Of a stretch of DNA of 5,648 nucleotides, positions 5,338-5,648 are shown piece after piece (positions within the stretch are counted from its first letter, which is position 1; every line of letters begins with the position of its first letter). Location: positions 1 through 5,648 of the forward strand of contig CAZGRO010000086.1 of assembly GCA_964528315.1 (NCBI GenBank). The letters run 5' to 3'. The translations under genes and the position numbers were made by a program. This DNA comes from JALHTG01 sp964528315. GTDB lineage: Archaea > Thermoproteota > Bathyarchaeia > 40CM-2-53-6 > JALHTG01. The notes beneath the pieces are model-generated. The model saw only the letters and a list, made by a program, of their open reading frames with translations, did no database searches and was not told the origin of the DNA.

Positions 5338-5648
5338 TCATTTGCCTTCTCCTTCCAGCTCGTCGAGAACTTTCTTCAACCTACTCAGTCCAAAGCTCAT
5401 TGTGGGCACCCCTGCAGGTATCATGGCAACCTTAAATGCGTCAACAATCTCTTCCTTCGTCGCGCCGTGCTTCAAGGCTCTCTTAATATGACCATCAGGA
5501 TCGACACGTCTTGCTGCGAGAAGCACCATGGCAATCAACTCCTTATACTTGACAGGCAGGGGGCCGTCTTTACAGAGAACATCTTCGTAAAGGTGTTCGT
5601 AGGCCTCCGCAAAGTCCGGATCAATCTCTGCCAGAAACTCGCGCCCAG
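5338..5648 (-). CDS. Carboxymuconolactone decarboxylase (CMD/AhpD-like) family protein, partial
   Basis: The reading frame is open from the right edge of the window to a TGA at 5338-5340, so 102 C-terminal residues are present and the start lies beyond base 5648. A TTG at 5538 is internal, not a start, because the family segment LAEIDPDFAEAYEHLYED precedes it. The CMD core is PLPVKYKELIAMVLLAARRV followed by GHIKRALKHGATKEEIVDAF and a helix ending in LSRLKKVLDELEGEGK. The redox-active CxxC of AhpD peroxidase-type proteins is replaced by RVDPDG while the following His is kept, so it is not a CxxC peroxidase. It may be a decarboxylase/lactonase-type or uncharacterised member, usually a small helical oligomer. 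The neighbours do not reveal its substrate. Confidence 0.85.
   Translation of the reverse strand, partial: GREFLAEIDPDFAEAYEHLYEDVLCKDGPLPVKYKELIAMVLLAARRVDPDGHIKRALKHGATKEEIVDAFKVAMIPAGVPTMSFGLSRLKKVLDELEGEGK

Overview
This window looks like archaeal chromosome. The evidence is a clear TATA box (CTTATATA, 259-266) at the right distance from the first gene, a T-rich terminator without a hairpin, short SD-type ribosome sites with GTG and TTG starts, and archaeal-style families: a long CofE-like ligase and a NucS-like nuclease domain. I cannot name the lineage. The CofE-like protein recalls Crenarchaeota/TACK relatives, but that is memory of the family and not a search.

Layout: 1-303 is a leader without a convincing gene, rich in perfect palindromes and ending in the TATA promoter. 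304-1515 (+) is an acyl-CoA dehydrogenase. Converging on it after 22 bp is an electron transfer flavoprotein operon on the minus strand: etfB (2507-3286) then etfA (1538-2500), separated by one TGA and two codons in the same reading frame. 3287-3511 is a divergent region carrying a perfect dyad 23 nt upstream of the etfB start. 3512-4258 (+) is a protein with a C-terminal NucS/DUF91-like PD-(D/E)XK nuclease domain and an N-terminal half unlike NucS. Converging on it is a CofE-like F420-0:gamma-glutamyl ligase family gene (4265-5176, -). After a 161-bp gap comes the C-terminal part of a carboxymuconolactone-decarboxylase-like gene (5338 to beyond 5648, -) that runs off the window.

How the genes work together: the dehydrogenase should oxidise an acyl-CoA to an enoyl-CoA and pass electrons to the EtfAB heterodimer, which feeds a membrane quinone reductase or another acceptor. 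The two units are convergent, so they have separate promoters. The nuclease, ligase-like and CMD-like genes have no evident pathway link to this module.

The most interesting points are the unusual nuclease architecture with an E-x-E site, the in-frame EtfB-TGA-EtfA junction, the open and coding-like frame upstream of etfB, and the palindrome cluster in the leader. I see no CRISPR array, insertion sequence, tRNA or rRNA.
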